A stretch of DNA of 64,000 nt. Source: Mesotaenium endlicherianum (taxonomy: Eukaryota > Streptophyta > Zygnematophyceae > Zygnematales > Mesotaeniaceae). Shown here one piece after another: positions 44,328 to 56,445 of the stretch. The notes beneath the pieces were generated by a model. It was given only the letters and a program-made list of their open reading frames with translations, did not search any database and was not told the origin of the DNA. The DNA lies in contig WELA01013853.1 of the NCBI GenBank assembly GCA_009602735.1, positions 368,305 through 432,304 on the forward strand, given 5' to 3'. A program made the position numbers and the translations under genes. The stretch's first letter is position 1, and each line of letters opens with the position of its first letter.

Positions 44328-47104
44328 ATAAATCATTCCGTGGAGCTTGTGGAAGGCTCTGACTCAAGCGAGAGTTTACGAAGAAGTGAGACCCCTGAGG
44401 TGCCTGACAACCCGTGGAGAGAGCAGACGTCAAAACATGAGCCTCAACAAACCTCCACCGACGATGAGAATCCGTATAGCGAGGGATTCTTTGCACCTGA
44501 TTTAGGCAGAATGCGAGATGCTTGGGTAAGAGTTAGTGATTGCTGGTCACCATTTGAGATGGCTGGGAATGACAGAGACGAGAATCATGAGTTCAGCTGT
44601 CTACTAAGTATTTTAGTGGATAAACAGGCAATTATAGTCTCATTTTCGAAGAGTTTGATTAGATCTATTGGGCGGATTTCTTTGAAAGAATCCTAAAGAA
44701 TGCTTCAAACACGTAGTCTATTGCTTTTATAAGCCTGGTGCAGTACTTGGACAAGAACGCCTTGCTACTCTATCGCGAATTTAAAAAAGGATGAGGATCT
44801 CGCCTAGAAATGAACATTTGAAGAGCAAAAAAAGGCAAGAGGTTGAAAAATCCAGAAAGAGGCTGCTAAAGCCAGTATAACTGCTTCAATTGGAAGCAGA
44901 GCAGTGCCTGCTGCCCCTGTTGGAAGTATAGTTTCTGGCAAGTGACAAAAGAGCGTAGTAATGATACACATGTATACATTATAACTCTGTGTTTGCATTA
45001 GTGTGTAACTTGGAATATTATTTGTGTGTTATTACATATTAGGTTACTGAGATATTATTACAAGCAAGCATGTTACACAATATACGAATATATATGTACG
45101 TATTCATATTATAGCTTGCGACCTCGCAATATCTCGTAGCTTATTCGAAATATAGGTACGTATATATATAAACGCTGCCGTAGCATTATTGCATCGCATA
45201 AAAGCGTAGTTCGTACGAGTATATACATATGTGCTTATATACGAGCTATACTTTGCATTATTGAGTATAGGTATTATTTGCACATATACATGAATGTATA
45301 TACGTATACATATACGTATATGTGTTGTTGCTATAGACATTGCATTATCAATCATAATACTTCACGGGATATCAAACATATATTACGGATTTATAATATA
45401 TTATCTAAGGCACTATGACACCTACGTGAAGTCACGAGGCTCTTGGCATAAGCGAAAAGTCATAACTAATCCTCCCAATGAGAGGTTTGTCTCCTCTGTC
45501 ACGTGAAGAGGTAGGCCGATTGGGTTGTCGCGTTCAACAGGTACAGTTGTCCTGTCATAACCCCCTAACATAAGTGTCGCAGGAGTGTCAAGCGCACTCA
45601 TATGGCTCGCGTTGGCAAGTATAAATACTTGCAAATTCAATCTCAGTGCAACTCTGAGAGCACCTCTTCTTGTCACTGTATTTTTGTCCAATTTTGCACA
45701 ACTTCTTCCTGAAAAACTTAGAATAGATTCTCAAAAGTTAGGAATCGTTACACAGCCACCAAGACTTATGCATGGTGAATCGTTAACAATCGACCAAGAC
45801 AATTACACATGAGCAGGCCAATGATACACGTGCTAGTGACATGCACACAAATAGATATGACAGACATGCCTTCGGCAATCTTCACTCCTTTGAGGATCAT
45901 ATAAAATGCTCAATTTTTTTGAATGCTTCTTATAAGCGCTACTCTTAAATGCTAGTCAACACTTGAGCGTTTCATTCGAAGTGTGGAGCTTCCTCACAGC
46001 TATAATTAACACTTTTGAGTGTTGGTTTCTCGCAGTCGTTTAGCTTTGTGGTCGAGTTTTTAGAAAACTGAAGGAAAGACACAAACACCTCACCAAGGAT
46101 TAAGACAGATCCCTCTTCATCCCTACTCTTTCTTAGTCTTGTCTTCCTAGTGCCTAGCAATTTGCCACCGATCTTTCAAGTATTCAAAGATCTAAATCCA
46201 CCTTAGCTGCAATATCTTCCAACTATGTTTTGAAGCTTTAACAAATATTATGCACTCACGCGCCGCCTTGAATGACCTTCAGTTGTCGTAATTTAAGTCG
46301 CCTAGGAGATTCGTACGCGCACATTTGAGCGCGTCTCCACTTCACTTGCGTCGTCGACCTACTTCGATGTTGACCGGCACTCGGATGTGGTAGCCCGCCA
46401 GTCGCGAGATGTAGGCTGTAGCCTGTGACGCGCATGCCGTTATACCGACAAAAAGGGTTCGGTGATACTTGTGACTGCTTGTCTCGGTGATGTGTATCGT
46501 CAAGTCGCGACAGTCATTCTGTTTTTGATGACGTGTAGTCCAAGTCCGACGGCTTCCATCGTTGTACCTGGTATGCATTTACAACAAATCGCCCCGATTT
46601 TAGCTCCTGCAACTTTTGTCGGTCCGTTCAACAATGCAATTTGTAGGACCCGTGGGACCAACACGTTCTGGACTCTCGGATAAAAGTTGGAGGCCGGGTG
46701 GGACTGCGACAGGATGCAGCACGAGGAGTTTACTGGCCCCTGGTATGAACACTTCCATAATTGTCCATAATGGTCAATGATGGTCCACAACAACGGAGAA
46801 CGCCAAAACCGACTTGAATAGGAAATATACTGGGAAAGACGACCATTTAGTTAAGCGTGCAAGCGCAAACGAGGACTCGGGAGAGAGACGCGACCGCGAA
46901 GTGAAAACTCTCGCTCCCTTTTTCGAGTATACGTGCTATTATAATTTAAGCTGGCTGAAATGGCGGGTGTCGACCAGTATCGACTGTAAGCGGCTAATAT
47001 CTGGTGATATCGGCTGATATGGAACGGTGATACCAGGCGCAGGTCCAACCGACATGCTGCAGCTGCTGATATTAGTCATGATCAGTCATGATCTCAGCTT
47101 GTTC
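44328..47104. other. AT-rich stretch without a firm gene; one short ORF
   Basis: A plus-strand 118-codon frame at 44340-44696 (starting MELVEGSDSSESLRRSETPE) has protein-like composition. A second short coding-like stretch follows at 44860-44944 (AAKASITASIGSRAVPAAPV) after a frame break, so a decayed gene or captured fragment is possible. I do not recognise it. 45060-45330 is (TA)/(GTA)-rich microsatellite-like sequence. 45600-45700 resembles LTR F. Nothing else is supported. Confidence 0.45.
45615..45632 (+). promoter_or_regulatory. TATA box inside a perfect dyad (LTR F relative)
   Basis: GCAAGTATAAATACTTGC has 8-bp inverted arms around a TATAAATA box. Downstream, CTCAGTGCAACTCTGAGAGCAC matches the minus strand of LTR F, so this is part of a related, diverged LTR whose ends I could not place. 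Confidence 0.55.
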
Positions 47105-47105
47105 T

Positions 47106-47113
47106 ATATATGG
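47106..47113 (+). promoter_or_regulatory. Possible TATA box of the DUF3754 gene
   Basis: CTATATATGG lies about 420 bp before the start codon at 47529. A short upstream ORF (ATG at 47169, 15 codons) would be in the leader. The spacing implies a long 5' untranslated region, so this is tentative. Confidence 0.25.
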
Positions 47114-47528
47114 TCAAACTTTTCTGACCAGTTAGAAGAAAGTTAGAAGAATTTCTTTATTTCACACCATGTCAGAGATCCACGGCGATCGAAATTTCTA
47201 CCCGGATCGCTGTTAGGGCTAGTATTCGTCCCCAAATTGCGTCAGGTCACTATAGGATACCGCCGCCGTGGCTAAAAATCTACTGCTCGAATTATCTCTG
47301 CCAGGCAGAATCCTTGTGCTGCTGGCTAGCAGCGGGGAGTCGCTGAAGAAACTGGAAGAAAGCATACACCCCTGTTTCACTCACATCCCGAGTCTCAACG
47401 ACCTTCGATAGTAACTTGGCCGTCTCCTCCCTTTTATGGGTGCCGCGGGAGCTCCTCGAACATGTCCTGACACAATAGTGTAGAGTTTCCACCTCTGAGA
47501 ACTCCGACTTTTTGTGTCCTTCGTCATC

Positions 47529-50500
47529 ATGTCTGGCCATGATATTGAAGCTCCCCTGCTTGCCTCACCCAGGCCCAACTTTCATGTCATAGTATGTCCT
47601 CAAGAAACCTGGGCTTGTGCATTTTACTGTGTGCTGAAGCTTTATTAGCTAGAATTTGAAATTTGCCCTACTTAACACCTTATTCTGGTTCTAAACATTG
47701 GTATTTGAATTCCTAAGTGGCATATAAACCTCTAAGTAGTGAGACCGGAATTGTGCGCAGGCTGACTCGGAAGGAGAACCTGGTGGTCGCGTACCCACTC
47801 ACCGCATTGATGTCCTTCAGATAGAGAAGGAGGCCGTCATACAGACGGCCAAGCAGCGGTTTATTCTGGGTCTCTTGCAGATGACACCAGGCGACGAAAG
47901 AGATGAGCTTCAGACTTTGTGCAAAAGAGTTGATGCATCTGTTCGAGCCTGGTACCAAGAGCCATTTGACGACCTGCTGGTACATACTTGTTCCCACGTG
48001 ATGCTTATCTTCTGCGGGATTTATGTCTCTGATGTCAAAAATATTGAGGTGTTGGTGTGGTCCTCCTGCTCTGTGCAGCATATATTCCGTCTATTTGACC
48101 CTATGGACCATGGCGCCCGCTTGCAATCCTCCAACTTGACGCACGGTCAAGTTGAAGAACTGGAGCACGAGTTTCTGAGCATCTTGATGCGCATCATGGC
48201 TAAGAGTAACTACAAGCTGATGAGCGATGAGGAGATGGAGGCCGCCACTTCTGGGACTTACTTGTTAGACCTTCCCATTAAGATAGACCCTGGAAAGGTA
48301 CTCTACCATTTATGTTGCTGTGACTCCACGAACTCTATCCAGCTCACTGCCTGCGCTGCTTGTGTATTCGATAATCAGGCACCTACGCATGGAACTGGTT
48401 GTTCTGGCGAGAGGGACTTCTTTTAGTGGCCAATACTTAGCCCCGGCTAGACGGAGGAGGGTCACTCTTTGTACTGAGCTTAATGCCAGAGTTGGAAGCG
48501 TTTTTGGCAGCTTCCAGGACTTACCACTTGTTGCATGTCATTTAAACTGCTCTTGCAGCTGGATCCAAGACTCTTCACAGATTTCTTCAAGAGGTTTCCT
48601 GAAGAAAATCTGCCCTCATATGCCACCCAGGTTTCTTCCTCTCATACACTCGCAACATGTTATCTGCATTTCTTGCATTCAAATTTCCAGCTTCATTTGT
48701 GTACCTGCAGAAAGAAGTTATCACTTGCCAAGCTCTATATTTCACAATTCCGTATCCAATGGGGAGCTCCTGAGGGCAGCTAGAAGTGGTCGCTCTAACA
48801 GGTGTCTGTGTGGTCATGGAGGTGTGCAGTACCTTCTGTTCAGGCGTGGTGTGGGCATGGAGCAGACAGCAGAGTACTATGCGTTCCAGAAGATTGACTT
48901 GATCCTCTCAGCGCTCTGGAACTGGGTCCTCATCTGTCTTTGGTACGTAGCCAATCTCTGGTCCGGCACGCTATTAGACCTTGAAGGAAGGCACAGCCCT
49001 GAAGGGTCCCGTGGCGGTAGGTGACAGGCTGGTCAGCTGGGGGGGTTATGTGCAGCATTCGGAGGTACAAGAAGTGGTCTGCGGAGGGCAAGGTGACGAC
49101 CATCGGCGACGCCGGCTCGTCCGGCTACCTGCGCCTGGAGCGCATCCATCTGGAGAACATGCAGATTACGTCAGTTCCTCCTCTCACACGGCTGCCGCCG
49201 AACTTTTTGTCACGGACAGGCACTCCAGCATCAGCAGCCGGGTGAATGATGTGTTTGGACACGGGTTTGTGTGTATGTATGCGTGGGAGGGAGAGCAGAT
49301 TGAAGAACCTGTTCAGCATGACCAAGCTGCAGGAGCCCACATTTGAGAGAATCATAGTCATCTACAGGTACACCACGCACCCCTGCCCCCATTGGCAACC
49401 AGAATTGCAGACTTCCAGTGGCTGAGGTGTGTAGGGCAGCTCAACTAGCCTTACAAGTTTGCCCTAGCCCTAACTCTGATGCTAGTTGACGATTGTGGGC
49501 TTGCTCTTAATGTACTGTAAGAGAATGATGCAGTGCACCGTCTGCTGGCTGGGCCGTAAGCTGGAATGGGGATGTGGGTGTGAAGGTCCGCGGGGCCACC
49601 TGGCGGCCCCCCTGGCGGCCTCGGAGACCGCTCCATCAAGATCAAGCACTTCCGTCACATCCCCATGGCTGACATGGAGATTGTCCTTGTACGCTTCCCA
49701 ACTTCTGCGTCTGCTACTGCTGCCGCTGCTCTGCGCCACAGCACTCCTGTCTTGTTGTGCACGGAGGAAGGAGAGGTGGTGGCGGATTGACGGTGGCTGG
49801 GCTTTCTGTGCTGTGGGCTTGCTGTGGAGTGCAGCCGGAGAAGAAGACCCCGGGACTGACGCCATCTGACTGGATCAAGTTCCTCATCACTGCTGTCACG
49901 GGCTTGGTCAGTGCCTCACCTCCCCATGAACGGGTGCAGGTACAAGCTGGCCATGCTATAGAAGAGAAGGTGGAGGGAGGCAAGACTAACGGGCTGTGGA
50001 GGGGTGGATGGATGGTTGACGGGCGGGTGGGCGGGCGGACGGGCAAGCTGAGCAGATAGCATTTGTGGGGTCCATGCACTTCAAGCTGTCGTTTTCGGTG
50101 CTGGGCGCCATCATACTGGCGCTCGTGGGCTACCTGGCCAAGGTGTACGGATCGTAAGTGCCTCCCCGCCCTCCGTGACCTGGTCCATCGTCCCTCTCCA
50201 ATCCTGTTTGCATGCTGTCCCCCTGACTGTGATTTATACATCCCTGATCAGAGGGGGGGGGGACCCGTCGTTGGAGTGGCAGGTGGCAAGAGTCGATGAA
50301 GCAGTACGAGGAGATGATAAAGAACAGCATGTACGACAAGCAGCTGGACTCCAACCGCGGCACGCTGCTGCACCTGTGCGACGACGTGCTGCAGCAGGAG
50401 GTGAAGGAGACCATCCTGGCCTACTTTGTACTCCTCAAGTACGGAGCTGCCGACAAGGAGGTGCGCCCTCCTCTTTCCCACCCCCGACCCCCCACCCCCA

Positions 50501-51184
50501 CCCCCACCCCCGGCCTCACCAGGCAGGAGCATCCCCTGATATTTGGAGCTTACAGTGTGTGGGTGCGTGTGCGTGTGTGGGGCCTGCTTGAATACCAGGA
50601 GCTGGACAGGAGATGTGAGACCATGATGTCAGATGTGTATGGGGAGGAGGTTGACTTTGACGTGGGTGATGCCGTGGAGAAGCTGGAACGCATCGGCATT
50701 GTCACGGTACGCTCACCCCCCCCCACCCCCCCCGCCCCCCTCTCTCGCCCGGTCCTCTTTCTACTCATGTGTTTCTCCTCCTCTCCTCTGTGCCGCTGCC
50801 TCGTCATTGCGCTCCCATCCCCACCAGCCATATCATGATTCACATGAGGCGAAGAAATGCTGAGGCTGGAACGGCAATCGAGGGCAACTTGGAGAGGGAG
50901 CAATCATTTCGTGAGAGTCTGTTGGGTGCCTGCAGCCTGGGGAGGACGGCAAGCTGATTGCAATGCCCCTGAAGGATGCGTTGGAGGAGATTGGCGTCAC
51001 CACAGACGAGATGTTTGGCCAGGGCGACGAGGCCCTGGGCTTGGTGGGCCGCACCAAGTCCATGTCGCTGCCCCGCCTGACGTCGCTGCAGAAGCCCGGG
51101 CGCACCCTCTCGGGATCCGGCCGCACCAACTCCATGGGCTCCGGCCGCATGCAGGTGCCCAACCTGGGGAATGGGTTCGAGTAG
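47529..51184 (+). CDS. DUF3754 (TMEM143-like) membrane protein, 13 exons, 558 residues
   Basis: Exons: 47529-47591, 47761-47979, 48079-48297, 48559-48630, 48830-48942, 49056-49169, 49299-49367, 49586-49688, 49835-49906, 50056-50153, 50283-50460, 50599-50706, 50936-51184. All introns are GT-AG, phases match, and the total is 1677 nt with no internal stop. Family signatures: RVDASVRAWYQEPFDDLL (about 70-94), HIFRLFDPMDHGARL, LLDLPIKID, LFRRGVGMEQTAEYY, KLQEPTFERIIVIYR, IKHFRHIPMADMEIVL, then two membrane segments (about 337-355 and 359-378) and NSMYDKQLDSNRGTLLHLCD. Plant members occur as integral membrane proteins thought to be organellar; their biochemical role is not established. The C-terminal ~55 residues are rich in Ser, Gly, Thr and Arg. 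The start was chosen because MSGHDIEAPLLASPRPNF opens a phase-0 first exon with a GTATGT donor. The only host gene I can support firmly. Confidence 0.87.
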
Positions 51185-52357
51185 GTGGCAAGCAGAGGGA
51201 GGCTGGTGGATGTGAGGAGTGCGCATGCGTGTGCTCTCATGCGGCTGTCGACGAAAATGATGGACTGGGGGGTATTGGATAGTAGGGCGAACATGGAAGT
51301 GCTAACATTGACTGTTTGTGGTTGAGAACGGAAGCTATTACTCTAGGGTAGTGCCATGGTGCAGTTTTTGGTATCTATGATCACCTAAAGTTAGCCACAT
51401 AATATAACATCTCAGGGAGAACACTCCGTGTACTTTTGCAATATCTGTAGGATGAATGGAGAGGTGGTCAGGTTGGATGGACAGCACCGGTTCTTGGGGT
51501 TTTGCAGGCAGACTTGGGTTCTCCCTATTTATTATCCTTGAGGTTGAGTGACAGCTCTTTGGCTGAACCCTGTACTGTATTCAGAGAATATCTTCTGCAT
51601 ACTACTTATCAAGGCAACACAAAACTTTCATCTAGACCTGTTTACCTTCCTCTGGTGTTTTACGGCCCACGATTTTGTCGCTACTTTGAAGATGTCCTAC
51701 CAGGATCACTTGGTTGCTCCAGATGCGTACGTGCAATCTGCTGCGACGAGCACGTTGCCATCTGACCTGTGTCGTACATTATGGGAGTACTGAGGGCCTA
51801 CAAAGAGTTGGTTCCAAACTGCCAATAGCACGGTCTTTTTGGAATGAAAGTTTCTCAGACGTTTTTCACCCTGTTGGCTGCAAGCAACCTGTGACGTACC
51901 AACGGGTGGAGTATTACAAGAGGGGTGACTCTCACATGCTGCCTACGAATTCTTGAAGTACAGAGTACCTGCCGTGCCCGTGGAAGTGCAATACGAAGTC
52001 CTCATGCCGAGGAGACTGGGGTAAAAATCATAACGTAACTTTGAAGTATCTTCACTTGGTCTTTAGCAGCATTAGTGCTTCACTCATCATCCCCATTAAG
52101 TGCACTTGGCCTGCTTCACCTTTCAGACGCAAATGTGCCCTTTTTCACCACTGCCGCCCTTTAAGATGGCTTAGTCATCTCCTAAAGTTGAGCAGAAGAT
52201 TCTCGTGTGGCCAGCACCTGCTGCTACTGCCGACATGAGTGACATGGGTGAATATTCACATTCGTTCTCGATGGCATCCTCCCCAGCATTCAGCATGATA
52301 CACCATACAATGCGATGCATGGGCTCAAACGTAGCAGCAGATGCCAAGAGTATCAGT
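51185..52357. other. No gene recognised
   Basis: 3' flank of the DUF3754 gene. Short overlapping ORFs only, no domain seen and no clear poly(A) signal assigned. Confidence 0.5.
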
Positions 52358-52865
52358 GGGGCATGCGAGGCTCAAAGGCCCCCTTGTAGACCGCATCCCA
52401 GTGCGCGCTCCAAGGATAAGTCTTCCAGCTAACTGGCAGCCTGCGATGCCCTTGGGGCCTCCTAAAGAGTGTTGGTCTCTACCCAGGAAAGTCATTGACA
52501 CCTAAGGTTCACCACTCCAGACCCGGGCAACCTCGTAGCACAAGAACCAAAAGATGGCCTCCTCTGTGTATTCAATGGTGACATAGGTATCTCCAGGAGC
52601 TGTCCCTGAAGTGCCGTGAAGAGGTAGGAGAAGGCCCTTGATATTGTACTTTGTGGCGTACACTTCCACATGATTCTTGTAGTTTCCAACGTCCCATTTG
52701 ATGTTGCCAGCGTTGTCACTGTCCGGCGGCATGTGGCATGAACAAGTGCCGCTCATCGTACGACATACACACAGCCCGTTTTGTGGCCCTTTCTTGCACA
52801 GGTGGTAGCTTCAGCAGGGTGCTGAAGAATTTAATCCCCACTATGATCAAAGCTTGAAGTAACAT
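52358..52865 (-). pseudogene. Unrecognised small gene or gene remnant
   Basis: On the minus strand a 49-codon frame starts at 52865 with a membrane-like segment (MLLQALIIVGIKFFSTLLKL) and continues PPVQERATKRAVCMSYDERH. It ends at 52716. A second frame, shifted by one base, overlaps it at 52756-52502 and is very protein-like (NIKWDVGNYKNHVEVYATKY, YVTIEYTEEAIFWFLCYEVA). A GT-AG intron (about 52511 to 52434) would join it to a last exon ending SAHWDAVYKGAFEPRMPH then TGA near 52358. No family recognised. The one-base slip near 52720-52750 points to a pseudogene, a sequence error or an unseen splice. Confidence 0.45.
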
Positions 52866-53999
52866 GATGTCCAAAGCTTAGAATGATGATGATAGAAAGC
52901 GGCAGCTGCCAGAGGGGATGTAGAGCACTGAGTAAAGCGTGAATTGCTCAGCAGCGCCTATAGCGGTATAAGGCTCATGCATGCAAGCTGACATGCGCAG
53001 TCGAGCAATATGCAATTTGCACAACTGCACATGAAAGGCGCCATCAGGCGGCGGATGGTGAGCCCGTATTGCCACTCCCTCCATGCACAGGACCTGTGGG
53101 CCACACGCTTGAGGCACAGTACGGCAGGGTATGGTAGGGGCCCCAAGATGAACTCCTTGCCTGCCAAGCAAGCATCAGGAGCAGCAACACCCCTGGCATG
53201 CTCTATTGCCGGCAACGAGCAGCGCATGTACCCACTTGTCGCTTGAAGGTCGAGGCCTGGGCAAGTCCAGCAACACAGTGCTTGTTGAGTAATGGTACTT
53301 CTAGTGCCTATCTCCCATTTCCCATGCAGCCTGGAAAAGTGTTCTTTGCTCTATTGGTCTTACTCAAGAAAGCTACTTACCACTGTATGGAGAAGAGGAT
53401 GCAGTACATTACGATGGCCGAGTTGAGAAGCTGCTAGTATGCATGTTCCTCAGCATATGTAAGGCACGTGGGGCACCGCATTTGCATTCACGGTACACAT
53501 ATAAGTCCAGCAAGGAAGAAAGCATGCACCGAATCTTCGTGACTTTCCATGCGAGCCTATGCTGCATAATTCATGCAGCAGTGGTCACTGTCTTGAAGAG
53601 GTAAAATTCGTACAACATAGTAATGGGGCCACAAGATAGTTTCACACGACGTGGGGGAACACTGAAGAGCGCTAGACATGAGGAAGTTATATCAGTCACT
53701 AAATGTGTACTACACCGAGCAAGCCAGTGCTACTGTAATAACAGTACCTAATTGTGCATTTCCAGCTGAGCCTGCAGCTGTGCCAGCTGCCAAGACATGT
53801 CAACATCAGGCGTATCCCTCTCCATTCAGGCTTGCCTCCCGTGCCAGCTGCTGGAAAGCATTGACAGCTGGCTAAGTGACTCCCAGCCGTGCCTACAACC
53901 GGCACAAGTCAACAGCGGGCGAATTGGCCCTAAGGGATGGGCTCACCTGCCCCCGTACCTACACACGCGGCTGCGTTTGTGACATCCCCAGCACACTCC
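52866..53999. other. No gene recognised
   Basis: Several 60-100 codon frames on both strands overlap each other and lack known motifs. No repeats stand out. Confidence 0.45.
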
Positions 54000-54440
54000 A
54001 GCAGGGAGGGGCGGCCAGAAGAGTTGCCCCCCCCACACGTTGCCGCACTCAGGAGATTGGAGGGGCCACCACGCTGAATACAGCCCCTCAGTAGGCCCCC
54101 ACGCAGGCCCTACATACATCAGGCCAGAAGAGATAGCTGCTATGGTGGCCTTGAGAATGAGTCCCCAGACAACCCCCCACCAGCCACAGCCCCCAAAATT
54201 CCCCTGCGCACCTAGAACCAAATTTTGGGGGGGGAGCTGCTATCACCACCCGTACAGCCCCCTGACAGCCCCCTGCACAAATTGAAATATAGCCCCCGCA
54301 GACTGCCCCCTGAATAACCCCCCCACACACACCATATCAGAGGGGTGCAGCCGCTTGAACCCGGGCAGCCCCAGAAAGCCCCCCCACACTCGGCGAAGCC
54401 CAGGGGGGTGCAGCGACTGTGTCCACCCCCTCGCCTAGTG
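54000..54440 (+). repeat. C-tract-rich sequence with an 11-bp inverted repeat
   Basis: Many runs of 4-8 C separated by 8-20 bp (AGCCCCCTGACAGCCCCCTG and similar), giving G-quadruplex potential on the minus strand. CCCCCAAAATT (54190-54200) and AATTTTGGGGG (54221-54231) are perfect inverted arms around a 20-nt loop. Confidence 0.65.
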
Positions 54441-54454
54441 CCTGTTGCCGACGC

Positions 54455-54740
54455 CAGATGGCTGCCTGGTGGCAAGCCCGCATGCACGCGCTCACGCAGC
54501 AATCAGCTGCAGTCCACATGTGTGCCCAGCTCCTCATCTGATGACGCAGCTGCGTCCTGCCAGCTGGCTGTCCATTGGCAGGCCCGCATGTGAGCACACA
54601 CGCGCGCTCCGCTGCGGAGCGCATGTTCCCCACCGTCTCACCAGCCCACCCTGGGTTGCCTCTCCCACCAGGCTGCATGTTGGCAGGCCCGCATCCAAGT
54701 GCAGACATGTGCTCAGCTGTGCAAGCATGAGCAATAGCTG
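54455..54740 (+). repeat. Diverged direct repeats around GGCAGGCCCGCAT
   Basis: The motif GGCA-GCCCGCAT recurs about every 100 bp (near 54470, 54577 and 54682), each time followed by GC-rich sequence with GCACRCRC or CAGCTG words. Probably an old minisatellite. Confidence 0.4.
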
Positions 54741-54767
54741 GGGGAGAAATACGACAAGAACTCATAA

Positions 54768-54962
54768 ACACACACTCACACACGTCCCCGCGCGCATACA
54801 CGCGCATACTCACGTACACAAGCACACACGCACATACACGCATGCATCAGACGTACATGCACACAGGCACACGCAATCACACGCACATGCACACATGCAC
54901 GCATGCACGCACAAGCACACACATGCACCCACACCCACACATATACACAGAAATGCACACAG
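54768..54962 (+). repeat. CA/CG microsatellite, alternating purine-pyrimidine
   Basis: About 195 bp of ACACAC, GCACAC, ATGCAC and CGCGCG alternation, interrupted by single changes. Such sequence can adopt Z-DNA. The ORFs running through it are repeat artefacts. Confidence 0.85.
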
Positions 54963-55399
54963 AGTCTGCAACTGCGCCTGTGTGCTCAGCTGCTGAACGC
55001 ATTGGCAAGCGTCACAGAGCCCACGCTTGGCCCCCGCACACACCAGACCAGAGGGGGGCAGCCGCAGCGCACACCGCTGCTGTTTCTCCCCGCACAACAG
55101 CCTCTGAACAGCAGCCCGCAGAGCTGCAACCCCTATCCATGCAAGAGGGGCATTCTGAGCGCGGCGGCGTCTTGAACACCCACCCGCACACCTCCCCCCT
55201 CCCCCCCCGCTGTGCCAGCTCCCAGATGCGTTGAGGATTGTCATCCTCAGGAAACTGCACAGCATGTTTGCCCCTGAGAGGAAAACAACAGGAAGAAGCA
55301 TGCCCCTTCTTCCTCCTCCACACGTGCAGTAACATCCTGGGAAGCACTTGCTTGCCACTTACCAGCACTTGACCCTTCCGCACCTGCTCCTGTCTACAG

Positions 55400-56300
55400 C
55401 AATAATTGAGGGTGTCGATGGATGAAGGAGGAAGAAGTGCAACATGAGTACCGACACACATTGAAGGATCAAACGTTGTTGACTTCTCCCCTCCATGAGC
55501 TGTTCCACGCACGGGTCTGGACTCCGCCTGCAGGGGGGAAAAAAGAATAGGGAGTGGACAAACAGCTGGCTAGAATGATGATTTCTGGCCATACACGTGC
55601 TACCAGCCTGCCAGAAGCCCAACAACGCTAATGAGATGAGGCAAGATGATGCAGCAGCAGCTCCACGGAAGCCCACAAGAGTACAACTTTCAGCGACTTG
55701 TAGTCTGGCTTCTCCCCATCTCCCCCGAGAATTTAAACTAGGCTTCACCCTACACTGGAACGCACGCAGTGAAGGGCTGCAAGGCGCCGGGGCACGCAAA
55801 GGGAGGGCAAAGAGTGCGTCGTTTCCCCCTCTCCCCATTTCCTCTCTACTAAACACAGGCAAAAAGACCCTCGTGAGACGCGGAATGCCGCCGCCATTGA
55901 TGCCCCCCTAGAAGGGCTTCACACCCTTGCTGTATGGCCTAAGGGGGGAAGGGGCAGGCAGATGATGGTGAGTGTGCATCTCTTGCGACACCTCGCAGGT
56001 CACCAACCAGCCAGCCAGCCAGCCAGCCAGCATCCAGAGGAGGAGGAGGAATTCATAGGGGGGGGGCGAGCTCCCTCTTTTGCACCTGTTTTGTTCTACG
56101 ACGGCCGAGATTGTGGCGGAATGAATGCAAGTGCAAATGGAAGAAGGCAGCAAGAAGAGCAACATGAGCAGCAGAACAGTATTACAAAAGCGGACGATGT
56201 CCACAGCTCCTTCCATGACCTGCTTCCAAGGGTCTGGAGTCAAGTGGAAGGAGTACGGAATAGAGGTGATGAGCAAGCAGTAGGTGATCGATTCTGGCAG
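55400..56300 (+). repeat. Two diverged copies of a roughly 0.15-kb segment; (CCAG)6
   Basis: 55415-55525 and 56125-56240 share GAAGGAGGAAGAAG-GCAACATGAG-like, CTCCATGA-CTGTTCC and GGGTCTGGA blocks in the same order, about 0.71 kb apart. A (CCAG)6 microsatellite lies at 56007-56030. Minus-strand frames through both copies (55862-55359 and 56342-55908) share hydrophobic runs, but I cannot tell whether they ever coded. Confidence 0.45.
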
Positions 56301-56445
56301 TTTGAATGTCAGGCAACCTGCTGCCAGCCCAATGGCCCTCAAGAGTCGAGAGATGAAGCAACCTATTGAGGTAGCAACTCGTAGGGAAGCCTAGACGCGC
56401 ACAGAAGTGCATAATTTCCAGCGTTTTAGAATCTTCCATTGGGCT

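Noticed and set aside
49482-50903. Minus-strand ORFs over the DUF3754 gene
   Set aside because: They lie opposite well-supported exons and introns and have no recognisable motif.
54445-54996. A 183-codon ORF in the CA-rich region, and its antisense partners
   Set aside because: Translation is only His/Thr/Ala-rich repeats of the microsatellite.
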